Assembly: GCF_003308995.1 (NCBI RefSeq)
Contig: NZ_QFFJ01000001.1
Span: forward strand, 930,001 to 994,000
Reading direction: 5' to 3'
From: Chitinophaga flava
Lineage (GTDB): Bacteria; Bacteroidota; Bacteroidia; Chitinophagales; Chitinophagaceae
Length of the DNA stretch: 64,000 nt
The position numbers and the translations under genes are program-made. The notes under the pieces were generated by a model. The model searched no databases. It saw only the letters and a list, made by a program, of their open reading frames with translations, and was not told the origin of the DNA. This document shows positions 34,017 through 42,949 of the stretch, in pieces (position 1 is the first letter of the stretch; every line of letters starts with the position of its first letter).

Positions 34017-35228
34017 ATGATGTGGAAAAACCTACTGGATAAATATATCAGGATAAAATCCATTGCAGGTGTGGAGATATGCCTGATGCCTGATAAATCA
34101 CTGTTGCTAAATGCAGTGATTGTCCGGTTGCAGGGAGATCTGTTGATAAAAGGTCCTGAGTATATTAACATCAGCAACCGGGAAACATTGTTCCAGCATC
34201 TGCCCAAAGACATTCCGGTAGCACTGAATATCTCCGGCAAAGGAATTCTTCACCGCCCTACCGGCAATGATAAAGCCAACATCATTCCGGGGATGAATGA
34301 AAATGATTATTATTTTCAACCATTTTCCTGTAACGAGAATCAGGAAGTTGCGCTGGTACGCCGGCAGCAACTGGATGAAATGATTTCCCTGTTTTCCGAT
34401 AACGGCTATAAAGTGGTGGGCGCCGGTATAGGACTGGGTTATAGCGCCGGCCTGTCCGCTCATATTAAAACAGAACGCAGCGCCGCTGTTAATACAACCA
34501 CCTTCAGCCTGCAACTCACCCGGCAGGAATTAACAGGATATACTTCTTTGCAGGAAGCAGGCCCCTCCATCATACACCCGGAAATATTGATCGGCGACCA
34601 GTCTGTCAAAAGCAACCTATTGCCTGCATTTGCGGTAGCTGCACATACACTGCTCGATGGCTTCCAGGATGGCCTGATTGTTCAGGAAACAATTTCCGGC
34701 AATAAAAAAGAGCTGCGGTATCAACGCCTTTTTAACTTCGTTGGCGTAGGTTCACTAGCTGTTATTTTTCTCATCCTGCTCATCAATTTCCTGTTATTTC
34801 AACATTATTACACCTTAGCACAACAAACCAGTAATAATCACCAACTGTATCAGAAGAAACTAAATAACTTCGATACCCTTCAACAACAAATACACAAGAA
34901 AGAACAGTTTCTTGAAACAATAGGCTGGACCAAACAAACCATCATCAGCGAGATTGCTGATAAAATAGCGATGTCTGTACCCGAAGAAGTAACCTTACAC
35001 ACACTCACTATTTTTCCTTTAAGTGATCAGACAAAAGGAGGTGATATGCCCAGGTTTCAAAAGGATACAGTTATGGTGGGCGGCACTTGCAATACACCGT
35101 GGTTGCTGAATGACTGGATCAATGATTTACAGCAAACTGATATTATCGCGTCAGCAAAGCTGTTGACTTATTGGTACAAAAAAGAAGATGAAACAGGTCA
35201 ATTTCAAATTGAATTAGTCCTAAAATGA
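34017..35228 (+). CDS. GspL/PilM-PilN-like bitopic assembly protein
   Basis: The 403-residue protein has a cytoplasmic N-terminal half and a single membrane helix at about 240-265 (VGVGSLAVIFLILLINFLLF). A coiled coil and a small periplasmic domain follow (VMVGGTCNTPWLLNDWINDL). This is the layout of GspL, or of fused PilM and PilN: a platform linking the ATPase to periplasmic subunits. Sequence motifs of the actin-like half are not obvious, so the call rests on topology and position between secretin and GspM-like gene. Confidence 0.65.
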   Translation: MMWKNLLDKYIRIKSIAGVEICLMPDKSLLLNAVIVRLQGDLLIKGPEYINISNRETLFQHLPKDIPVALNISGKGILHRPTGNDKANIIPGMNENDYYFQPFSCNENQEVALVRRQQLDEMISLFSDNGYKVVGAGIGLGYSAGLSAHIKTERSAAVNTTTFSLQLTRQELTGYTSLQEAGPSIIHPEILIGDQSVKSNLLPAFAVAAHTLLDGFQDGLIVQETISGNKKELRYQRLFNFVGVGSLAVIFLILLINFLLFQHYYTLAQQTSNNHQLYQKKLNNFDTLQQQIHKKEQFLETIGWTKQTIISEIADKIAMSVPEEVTLHTLTIFPLSDQTKGGDMPRFQKDTVMVGGTCNTPWLLNDWINDLQQTDIIASAKLLTYWYKKEDETGQFQIELVLK

Positions 35229-35788
35229 TGTTTAATCAGTTAAATGGAAAAAAGAAGCTTCAACTTTTGCTTGTCAGCGTGCCATTACTGCTGATAGCCA
35301 CCTTTCAATACGGCATCCGTAATACCATCAATATCTATCAGCAGTATAAAGAAAATTATCTGCCTGAACATGTATTACAGCAAAAAATGGAGCAGTACCA
35401 TCAATTGCAGGCCAAAGAAAAGATCATCAACAAAATGGTCCTTTCCCTGGCTCCGGGCCAGTCTTCCGATAATGACCAGCTATTATTAAAAGAAGTAACC
35501 GGCATCTGCAATACTTACCATATTAAACTAAAAAATTACCGGCCTTTCAATCAGTTTCAATATGAAAAGATATATGCCACCACCAGCCTGATCACGTTGG
35601 AAGGCAATTTCAGGCAGCTGCTTCATTTTGTCAATGATTTCGAAAAAGGCCAGCTGCCTGCGAGAATTGCCGCTATGCATTATAAAACGACTGTTGATAA
35701 TACCAGTAATACGGTAGCGTTAACCGCTGATATCTACCTCCAGCAACTTCAACTTATAAATGATAAAAAAGATGAACCGCTTCCATAA
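35225..35788 (+). CDS. GspM/PilO-like assembly protein
   Basis: The 187-residue protein has one N-terminal membrane helix (about 11-28, LQLLLVSVPLLLIATFQYGI), a coiled coil and a C-terminal ferredoxin-like domain (TSLITLEGNFRQLLHFVNDFEKG). This is the standard GspM/PilO build. The start overlaps the GspL-like gene by 4 bases and its end overlaps the following lipoprotein gene by 29 bases. Confidence 0.65.
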   Translation: MMFNQLNGKKKLQLLLVSVPLLLIATFQYGIRNTINIYQQYKENYLPEHVLQQKMEQYHQLQAKEKIINKMVLSLAPGQSSDNDQLLLKEVTGICNTYHIKLKNYRPFNQFQYEKIYATTSLITLEGNFRQLLHFVNDFEKGQLPARIAAMHYKTTVDNTSNTVALTADIYLQQLQLINDKKDEPLP

Positions 35789-36725
35789 AACAGCATACTA
35801 CTTCGTACTGCCATTGTTGTTACTGATGGCAGCCTGTACAGAAGTGATAGAACCCTCTTTAAACAATGTGCAGGTACAACTGGTGGCTCCTGCTGACCAT
35901 GCGGAAAGCACCGACTATCTGCAAACATTTTACTGGGAGCCCACTGATGCCGCCCTGAAATATCAGTTCCAGCTGGCTACACCTGATTTTGATGCGCCTG
36001 TCAGGTTTGTGCTCGACAGCAGTATAAAAGGCAACAAATTCACCTATTCCCTGTCTCCCGGAAAATATCAGTGGCGGGTAAGAGCTGTCAACGGCAGCAG
36101 CCAGTCGGCTTATGTCACCCGGAACATTTCCATTGATACCGCCTCGCTAAGCAGGCAAGCTGTTCAGCTGACCAGTCCCGGTGACAACTTCCTGACCAAC
36201 AATCCGAAAGTGGTCTTTTCATGGCAGGCCCTCTTCAGCGCCAGGAAATACAAGCTGCAGGCCGACGACAAAAACTTTGGCAGTGGCAATTTTGTCCTGG
36301 ACCAATATGTAACCACTAACACCTACGCCTATACGTTACAAAATGATGGTACCTACCAATGGCGGGTGAGAGCGGAAAATGATACCGCCGTATCGCAATA
36401 TTCACCAACGTATACAATCATCCTCGACAGAACTCCGCCCGCTGCTCCCGTACTGAAAGCACCTCAGGATAATTTACAGAACGCCACCCTGCCGCTCACA
36501 CTGGAATGGTCCGGCACTGCCGATGTAGTGAAATACATGTTATATGTTTATAAAAATGATGGCACTACCTTGTTCGATAACACTTATCCTCAGACCCTGA
36601 CTGGCACCAGTGTTTCCTTTAATAAAGGTTCCAGCCGGGATAGAATATACTGGCAGGTGAAAGCTATTGATGCAGCTGGTAATGAAAGCACCATCAGCGA
36701 AAAAAGGAACTTTACCTTACAATAA
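35760..36725 (+). CDS. Lipoprotein with three fibronectin-III-like repeats
   Basis: The 321-residue protein has a lipobox LMAAC27. Three consecutive FN3-like units follow, each with a YxW(R/Q)VRA-type strand: KYQWRVRAVNGS, TYQWRVRAENDT and IYWQVKAIDAAGN. It should sit in the periplasm or on the cell surface. FN3 lipoproteins are not standard T2SS parts, so it may be a pilotin-like or surface docking component specific to this lineage. Confidence 0.75.
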   Translation: MIKKMNRFHKTAYYFVLPLLLLMAACTEVIEPSLNNVQVQLVAPADHAESTDYLQTFYWEPTDAALKYQFQLATPDFDAPVRFVLDSSIKGNKFTYSLSPGKYQWRVRAVNGSSQSAYVTRNISIDTASLSRQAVQLTSPGDNFLTNNPKVVFSWQALFSARKYKLQADDKNFGSGNFVLDQYVTTNTYAYTLQNDGTYQWRVRAENDTAVSQYSPTYTIILDRTPPAAPVLKAPQDNLQNATLPLTLEWSGTADVVKYMLYVYKNDGTTLFDNTYPQTLTGTSVSFNKGSSRDRIYWQVKAIDAAGNESTISEKRNFTLQ

Positions 36726-36727
36726 AC

Positions 36728-37201
36728 ATGAAAAACAAATACACCAAATATCTGTTGCTCATAGGCACTGTGGTCGTATGGGGCACTATCATCTGGAAGA
36801 TAATAGATGCCCGCTCCGGAGACAAACAGGATGCTGCGTATTTTAAAAACCCGGCAACGGTATCCTTGCCTGTTACCAAACCCGCCAGCTATATATTACT
36901 GGAGGATTATCCTGATCCATTCCTCAGAAAAGAAACGAAACAAACAGATACGGTCCTGCTCACGCAGCCAATGCTTCCGGCTACGCCTGCCCCACCACCT
37001 GTTTCCGTTGACTTTGTCCAATATCACGGAATGATCAGCAATACAGATGCTCCTAAAAAAGCGGCTTTCGCCAGTTTCCATGGCGAAGAAAAGATGATAC
37101 AACCCGGCGACGTGATCACCGACGTTAAAATCAAAACCATTCAACCAGCATCGATGACTGTTGAATATAAAGGTAAACGCTTTACCGTCAAGAAACTGTA
37201 A
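36728..37201 (+). CDS. GspC/PilP-like inner membrane coupling protein
   Basis: The 157-residue protein has an N-terminal membrane helix (about 8-24), a proline-rich linker (MLPATPAPPPVSVDF) and a small C-terminal beta domain. That domain contains FASFHGEEKMIQPGDVITDVKIKTIQ and MTVEYKGKRFTVKKL, matching the HR/PilP-type domain that touches the secretin. It is the last gene of the plus-strand operon and converges with the gspF-like gene, 11 bases apart. Confidence 0.7.
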   Translation: MKNKYTKYLLLIGTVVVWGTIIWKIIDARSGDKQDAAYFKNPATVSLPVTKPASYILLEDYPDPFLRKETKQTDTVLLTQPMLPATPAPPPVSVDFVQYHGMISNTDAPKKAAFASFHGEEKMIQPGDVITDVKIKTIQPASMTVEYKGKRFTVKKL

Positions 37202-37212
37202 TTCACCGGGTG

Positions 37213-38370
37213 CTAGAACGTTTGACCCATTGTGAACAAAGGCAGGTACATAGCAATCAGGATAACGCCCACGACTAAACCGAGAAAGATAATAATCAGC
37301 GGTTCCATAAAATTGCCGATCAGGGCTGTTTCGTGCATGATCTCATCATTCAACTGCCCATTAACCCTTTCAAAAAAATCGCCCAGTTTGTTCACTTCCT
37401 CTCCCACCTTTATCAGGGCTATCAGTTTGGGCGGGAAGATATCAAACTGCTGCATGCAGCCATGCAGGCTTTTACCCGATAAAATACCAGTCTCTACTTC
37501 CTTTAATGCCGTCTGAACAGGATGGAACTGTATCATCTGGCTCACCAGCTGAATAGCCTGCAAAACAGGCACCCGGGAACTGATGAGTAGTGCCATGGAA
37601 TTACACATTCTGGCCAGATGTATTTTTAAGGTAAGACTGCCTACCACGGGCATTTTCAATATAAGGCGGGACGAATACTGTTTGAACCAGGTGGCCTTCC
37701 GGTACTTCCAGCCTGTATAAGCAGTTGCAGCAAAGCCCAGCATCCATAACCAGGCTGTTTTTTTAAGGCCATCAGAAATGGACACCACCAGCTGTGTGAT
37801 AGCCGGCAGGTCTCTGTTTCCTAGCCGCTTAAACACATCTGCAAACATCGGCACGATAAAATTTGCCATAAACCCGATAGCTCCAATAGCCACTACCACT
37901 ACAATCATCGGATAGGTGAGCGCTCCCACCATCTGCCGGCGTTGTTTGATTTTTCTGTCGAAGAAACTGTACAGATCCTTAAAAACGATGGCCAGCCTAC
38001 CCGTTTCCTCACCAATACCGATACTTAACACCTCATAATCAGTGAAACATGACTGTGCTCTCATCGATTGGGAGATAGACATCCCACCGATGATATCTTC
38101 ATATATCTTTTGAAATATTGCCCTGACCTTCTTTTTTTTCTGTTGATTGACGATCAGCTCCAGAGACGAACGGATGTCAACTCCTGCTTCTGTAAGGGTA
38201 TACAGCTGCAGAAAAAAATCGGCTTTTATCTTATCAGACATGCCGGAACCCAATTGTATATCCTTCTGCCACCAGGGAACTGATGGTTCCTTCGTTTCTC
38301 CGGTTGGTGCAGCCGCTGTCCGGGCCGGCGTTTTTAATTTATTGATATCCAGTCCTGCCATAGTAAGCAT
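37213..38370 (-). CDS. gspF: GspF/PilC inner membrane platform protein
   Basis: The 385-residue protein has the duplicated T2SSF domain: first helical unit LQLYTLTEAGVDIRSSLELI, then helices at YPMIVVVVAIGAIGFMANFIVPMF, a second cytoplasmic unit LARMCNSMALLISSRVPVLQAI, and a last helix FMEPLIIIFLGLVVGVILIAMYLP. It completes the assembly platform but is encoded convergently to the other parts. Its start shares one base with the stop of the pseudopilin gene upstream. Confidence 0.92.
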   Translation of the reverse strand: MLTMAGLDINKLKTPARTAAAPTGETKEPSVPWWQKDIQLGSGMSDKIKADFFLQLYTLTEAGVDIRSSLELIVNQQKKKKVRAIFQKIYEDIIGGMSISQSMRAQSCFTDYEVLSIGIGEETGRLAIVFKDLYSFFDRKIKQRRQMVGALTYPMIVVVVAIGAIGFMANFIVPMFADVFKRLGNRDLPAITQLVVSISDGLKKTAWLWMLGFAATAYTGWKYRKATWFKQYSSRLILKMPVVGSLTLKIHLARMCNSMALLISSRVPVLQAIQLVSQMIQFHPVQTALKEVETGILSGKSLHGCMQQFDIFPPKLIALIKVGEEVNKLGDFFERVNGQLNDEIMHETALIGNFMEPLIIIFLGLVVGVILIAMYLPLFTMGQTF

Positions 38371-38855
38371 TAGTTATCCATTCCAAACAGAATGGCTTCA
38401 TCATAGTGTTTTTTAAAAAACCAGGGATATTCTTCATCGTTATGCCGGATAGACATATTAAAACCTGCTACCAGCGTGCGGTCTGTACTGCGGAAGCGAA
38501 TGAGCTCCCATTGCAATCCTGAATAATGAAGTGCAAAAGAATCCAGTGTACCTTCATAACCTTTGCGATAAATCAGGCTGTCGCCGCGGAAATAATAAAC
38601 GGTGGTGGCGGTATCGCCGGCCAGCACCAATGAGTCTCCCGCCTGGGTCATGGTTTTGCAGTTTCGTATATCCGTGGTTATTTGTTGTTTACAGGTATGA
38701 TACTGCAGCATATAGGTAGCCGATCCGTTAAAAAAGCGATACTGATGATTAAATATCCCTATGGCCATATACACAATGCCGGCAATAATACTCGTCAGTA
38801 TCATTACTACGATCAGCTCCAGGATGGTAAATGCTTTTAACCGGCTATTCATCAT
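38370..38855 (-). CDS. GspJ-like minor pseudopilin
   Basis: The 161-residue protein has a class III leader MMNSRLKAFTILELIVVMI, with the glutamate at +5 after cleavage before FTILE. The size and the later segment TVYYFRGDSLIYRKGYEGT fit the J class of minor pseudopilins. With gspF it forms a two-gene unit on the strand opposite to the rest of the system. A strong hairpin 29 bases upstream isolates it from the RHS gene. Confidence 0.8.
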   Translation of the reverse strand: MMNSRLKAFTILELIVVMILTSIIAGIVYMAIGIFNHQYRFFNGSATYMLQYHTCKQQITTDIRNCKTMTQAGDSLVLAGDTATTVYYFRGDSLIYRKGYEGTLDSFALHYSGLQWELIRFRSTDRTLVAGFNMSIRHNDEEYPWFFKKHYDEAILFGMDN

Positions 38856-38883
38856 ATTACACAGGGAAAGTGCAAATATAAAA

Positions 38884-38929
38884 AAGCAATTAATGTCCCT
38901 GTTATAAAAACAAGGGACATTAATTGCTT
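38884..38929 (-). terminator. Intrinsic terminator of the RHS gene
   Basis: AAGCAATTAATGTCCCT (38884-38900) and AGGGACATTAATTGCTT (38913-38929) form a perfect 17-bp stem with a 12-base loop. On the minus strand the stem is followed directly by a run of six T. It lies 31 bases after the stop at 38960. Confidence 0.9.
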
Positions 38930-38959
38930 ATAGTTGCTTTACTGCTTATGCAGAAGTGA

Positions 38960-41900
38960 TTATTGTTTCATCGCACCGGATGGAGCCAGGATAAAAGTAG
39001 GGTCTGATTTGGAAATTTCCCGTTGACGGGCTTCATAATCATGGGCATATCCGTTCCAGCCACCAGGATAAAATGTATCCATGCCGAAATAAAGCGCAGC
39101 AGGTATCGCTCCATATCCTTTGCCCAGATAACCTACTAATCCGAAAGCGAAATTCAGCATGAATTTCTCCTTTGTAATTCCAGCATCAGGATTGCCCTCA
39201 TGCAACCCAAGAGCATACAGATCGGATATTGTCGCAATTACAAAAGAGGCTGTGCCGATACCACGTACAAACCTTGCCAATTTAGAAACAGGCTGTACTG
39301 CCTCCGAAACAGGATAATTCTTAAACAAATTGGCATTTCTACCAGTCAGCTGATAATTGGCATTTGAAACAGATGACCAGCGCCATCCTTCAATAGCCAT
39401 TTTAACCACATAAGCTTCAGCCCGGGGTTCAAACACGATTCCCCCCAATCCATAAAAATAATTGCTTTGACTAATAACAGGAGATCGGAATGCAGCATCT
39501 GACACACCAAACATCATCCCATAATCAAGCGAGGAATAAGACTGTCCATTTTTCCAATACACGCCATTATCCCGGAGAGAAAGCTGTGAGCCGGTAGTAT
39601 AATCAATATAGTTTGAACCATTAGGCATGTAGACAGCATCTTTACCGTAGTAGTACGCAGCATCTGTCTGATTATTAACACGGGAGTCGTAATACAGATC
39701 GCCATTAGCATATACCCATTCATCCAGTCCGCCATCTTTATCAGCTTTGTTCACTGGGTTGTTACCCATACCTACATAAGGAGAAGCATACTGCCCGGCG
39801 GGATCCGGAGTCAGCCAGCGGCCTATACGGGAGTCATACATCCTCAGGCTGAAGGCATTCCATCCTGTTTCCTTATCCTTTTCGCTGTTCTGTCCCTGAA
39901 AACCATAGCGGTAATCACCGGTACCGCCGTCACGGGCTATACTACCAAAGGGATAATAGTCAGCATATTGTTTCACCACCCTATTATCATCAATTACAGC
40001 ACGTACGTTTCCAAGATGGTCGGTCATCTCATAATCAGCCAGGTTGGAGCCGCGACGGAATATACCTACACGGGCATCTGCATACAAGGGTATTTCTATC
40101 TGCGCGATCGTACCCGTACCTGACTGGCTGTATACAGCCAGTGGGTTGCCACTGATACTTACAACATAATAAGTGGTGGTATTATTGACAAAGTCTTTTT
40201 TCATAATCCTGGCCCCTTTTCCATCATAGGTGTAAGTAACCTTAGGTTGCGTAAAGGCAGCATCGGCATATACGCCAGCTACCAGTCCGGCAGCTGTATA
40301 TTTTACGTACCGGGTTGGTGATGAAGCCGGAGATTCTGACTTAAGCTGGCCAATATTATTATACTGATAGCTGCTGAAAGGGGTTCCTCCATTCAGTACC
40401 GCTTGCAGTTGATTGCTTCCTGCCGGATACTGGTAGGTAAAGTTGTCTGTCAGTGCGCCTGCATTGTCTGTTCTCTTCAGTGATAAGATATTACCATGAG
40501 CATCATAACTCAGGCCATGTTCTTTAAACAAACTACTCTGTGTAAAGCCAGGGACTGCGTAGTTAGGTGTTCCCCAGGTAGCATTGTTCAAACGCTGTTT
40601 AGTATCATATTTATAAGCATACATCACAGGATTTTCAACACCTGGACCAAGGACTGCCAGGATACTCTGAGGCTTGCGGCTATGCCAGCCGGCAGCTTTA
40701 ATCAGGCCGTTAAAGTGGTCTTCAGCGTCTCCCGCAGCAATTGGCAGGCTTCCGATATTGGTATTGGCCCGTAAATAGTCACCGCTGAAATATTCGATAT
40801 TCATTCCAAATATGTCCCTGGCCACACCAGCGTTGGCTCCGGAAATACCATCCTGTCCAGGGTCCTGGTCGCGGTTGGCATTATTAATAGCTTTCAGCTG
40901 GCCTTGTACAGTATAGGTGTAATCAATACCCTGTACTTTGTTGCCCAACTCCTTACGCTTTAACGCTCCATGGAGATAATAACTGTAATTGGCCAGTGGT
41001 TTTCTGGTAGACCGGTTGTCAGCAGTATTGGTGTATACTGCGGCCAACTGCATGTCAGCATTATATTCGTAATAGTGAACGAAGGTTTCGGCAGGTGTAT
41101 TTTTCTGGAAAATTACCTTGGTGATTTTCCCATTAAAATCATAGCTATAGTCAATAGTTTTTTTACCCAGACCCGGAATCTCCTGCACCAACCAGGTAAC
41201 GAGCCCTTCTTCGTTAAAGTTTTGCCAGCTTTTGGCTCCATCTGAGGTTTCAGTATATGAAATCATTCCAGGTAAGTACACATCTTCCTGCATATAACCG
41301 GCTACTCCGGTTGCTACCGGGATATCGTATACTGTTTTCTTCCAGGATTTTCTGGTACCGGCACCCATTCCTCCATCCGTAATATTTTCTTCAATGCCCA
41401 TTCCATTGACATTAAAAGCTACTCCACCTGCTGGCTCAAACTCTCCGCTTTCAGTCACCCTGCCGAGGCCGTCGAAGTTGGTATAACTATAACGTCCTGT
41501 TACCCGTTGTTCTGCATTCTGTGCAAACCTCAGGTTGTTATCCTTACGATAAACGAACTCTGTACGTCCTGCTTCTTTAGAAGAAGTGGCCCGCAATTGA
41601 CCTTTTAAATCATATTCAGAAAAGGAAATAAACGGAATATCTGTTTTGGTGGCGTAGTTATTATATCCCTCATTGGCCAGTTTCTTAACGCCTTCCGGTG
41701 GAATACTGGCTATCAGTTGCCCCAGCTGGTTGTAATAAAAATAGGAAACATCCGCCAGGTTTAAAATATAACTAAAACCACTGTTCGGTCCTGTACCGAC
41801 AGCTTTATAGTAACCAGCAGGCAAGGTGCCATCAGCTGCCGGCGAAACGGGGACTTCTCCGCGGTCCATGTCTAAGAAAGTAACATATGCCGGGTTGATC

Positions 41901-42889
41901 CGTGTATTTTCATACAATTTAAAGTAATAGGGGGCAGTTGAAACAATAGCCATGACTGCAACCTGCATATCATTCCCAGGCCGGGCTGTCATTAATACGT
42001 TACCGGACTGGTCTTTAATCACAATGTTTTCATCGCCATCAGCTCCCCTGATAATTTCCTGATAGGCCTTGTTAATTATTTTTTCCGGCTTCTCACCTAT
42101 TTCTGCATTGGTGAAATATTTATTCCTTATCGTAAAATAATGGTATAGTTCAAAGAGAGCGGGAATACTATATTGACGGACATCATGCCCGCTACCCACC
42201 TTAAACGCTTCCCCTACACCGGCGGTACTTTTTGCCTCTCCTGTACCATCATTACGGAATTCCGTTCTGGTAAAAGGATATCCGGTGGTTGCCACACAGG
42301 GTTCCAGCGTATTATTATTGCTATAATACCAGCCTAATGTTCCGGGAGTAGTGTCATCTACAGCATTATCGAAAAGATCATACCGGAAAGGGGTTCCTCC
42401 TGATGTGATAAAATTATCCACATAAGAAAAGTCGTTCGCCAGGATAGGGGCAGCCAGGGTATTAACAGCAGGCCTGCCTAAAAAATCATACACTACCTGG
42501 CTGGTCATAATTTTTGATGCCGTAAAATTTCTGGCTTGTGTCTGCAGCAACTTTCCGTTGTTATCATAAAATATTTTGGAGGCAGACCAGGGACTACCCT
42601 GCGCATCATACTTTATGGAAAGCAGCCAGTTCCGGTTCAGGTCTGCAGGCGCTCCAACAACAGTACCTGTTTCTATTATCACCTCCGCCCCATCCGGCGT
42701 CTGTACTTCAGGATTGATTTCTACTTCTGTACCACTTTTATAATAGACCGGCTGGCCTATAGGGAACACCATACTGGTAGCCGGAGGTACCGGTAACACA
42801 ATTTTATTGGGGCTTTGGACAATCTGTGCATTTACTGAATGACACGCAAATGTCAGCACCAGTAGGTATGAGAGATTTTTTATTTTCAA
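38960..42889 (-). CDS. RHS-repeat protein with DUF6443-type start and variable C-terminus
   Basis: The 1309-residue protein has a signal peptide ending VNAQ. The N-terminal part is DUF6443-like (NRNWLLSIKYDAQGSPWSASK) and is followed by many YD repeats. An RHS core at about residues 960-1054 is complete, with DHLGNVRAVIDD, YYPFGS, FQGQNSEKDKETGW, RMYDSRIGRWLTPDP and GNNPVNKADKDG. The 255 residues after the core form the variable tip, with two glycine-rich hydrophobic stretches (FVIATISDLYALGL, FGLVGYLGKGYGAIPAAL). Such tips are often toxins, but no immunity-like gene follows. It lies 60 bases after the 1778-residue partner. Confidence 0.88.
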   Translation of the reverse strand: MKIKNLSYLLVLTFACHSVNAQIVQSPNKIVLPVPPATSMVFPIGQPVYYKSGTEVEINPEVQTPDGAEVIIETGTVVGAPADLNRNWLLSIKYDAQGSPWSASKIFYDNNGKLLQTQARNFTASKIMTSQVVYDFLGRPAVNTLAAPILANDFSYVDNFITSGGTPFRYDLFDNAVDDTTPGTLGWYYSNNNTLEPCVATTGYPFTRTEFRNDGTGEAKSTAGVGEAFKVGSGHDVRQYSIPALFELYHYFTIRNKYFTNAEIGEKPEKIINKAYQEIIRGADGDENIVIKDQSGNVLMTARPGNDMQVAVMAIVSTAPYYFKLYENTRINPAYVTFLDMDRGEVPVSPAADGTLPAGYYKAVGTGPNSGFSYILNLADVSYFYYNQLGQLIASIPPEGVKKLANEGYNNYATKTDIPFISFSEYDLKGQLRATSSKEAGRTEFVYRKDNNLRFAQNAEQRVTGRYSYTNFDGLGRVTESGEFEPAGGVAFNVNGMGIEENITDGGMGAGTRKSWKKTVYDIPVATGVAGYMQEDVYLPGMISYTETSDGAKSWQNFNEEGLVTWLVQEIPGLGKKTIDYSYDFNGKITKVIFQKNTPAETFVHYYEYNADMQLAAVYTNTADNRSTRKPLANYSYYLHGALKRKELGNKVQGIDYTYTVQGQLKAINNANRDQDPGQDGISGANAGVARDIFGMNIEYFSGDYLRANTNIGSLPIAAGDAEDHFNGLIKAAGWHSRKPQSILAVLGPGVENPVMYAYKYDTKQRLNNATWGTPNYAVPGFTQSSLFKEHGLSYDAHGNILSLKRTDNAGALTDNFTYQYPAGSNQLQAVLNGGTPFSSYQYNNIGQLKSESPASSPTRYVKYTAAGLVAGVYADAAFTQPKVTYTYDGKGARIMKKDFVNNTTTYYVVSISGNPLAVYSQSGTGTIAQIEIPLYADARVGIFRRGSNLADYEMTDHLGNVRAVIDDNRVVKQYADYYPFGSIARDGGTGDYRYGFQGQNSEKDKETGWNAFSLRMYDSRIGRWLTPDPAGQYASPYVGMGNNPVNKADKDGGLDEWVYANGDLYYDSRVNNQTDAAYYYGKDAVYMPNGSNYIDYTTGSQLSLRDNGVYWKNGQSYSSLDYGMMFGVSDAAFRSPVISQSNYFYGLGGIVFEPRAEAYVVKMAIEGWRWSSVSNANYQLTGRNANLFKNYPVSEAVQPVSKLARFVRGIGTASFVIATISDLYALGLHEGNPDAGITKEKFMLNFAFGLVGYLGKGYGAIPAALYFGMDTFYPGGWNGYAHDYEARQREISKSDPTFILAPSGAMKQ

Positions 42890-42949
42890 GGTAGCTTTTT
42901 TTAATTGGTTATAGTAATACCAACATCCACAGGAACTCGTATCATTCGC

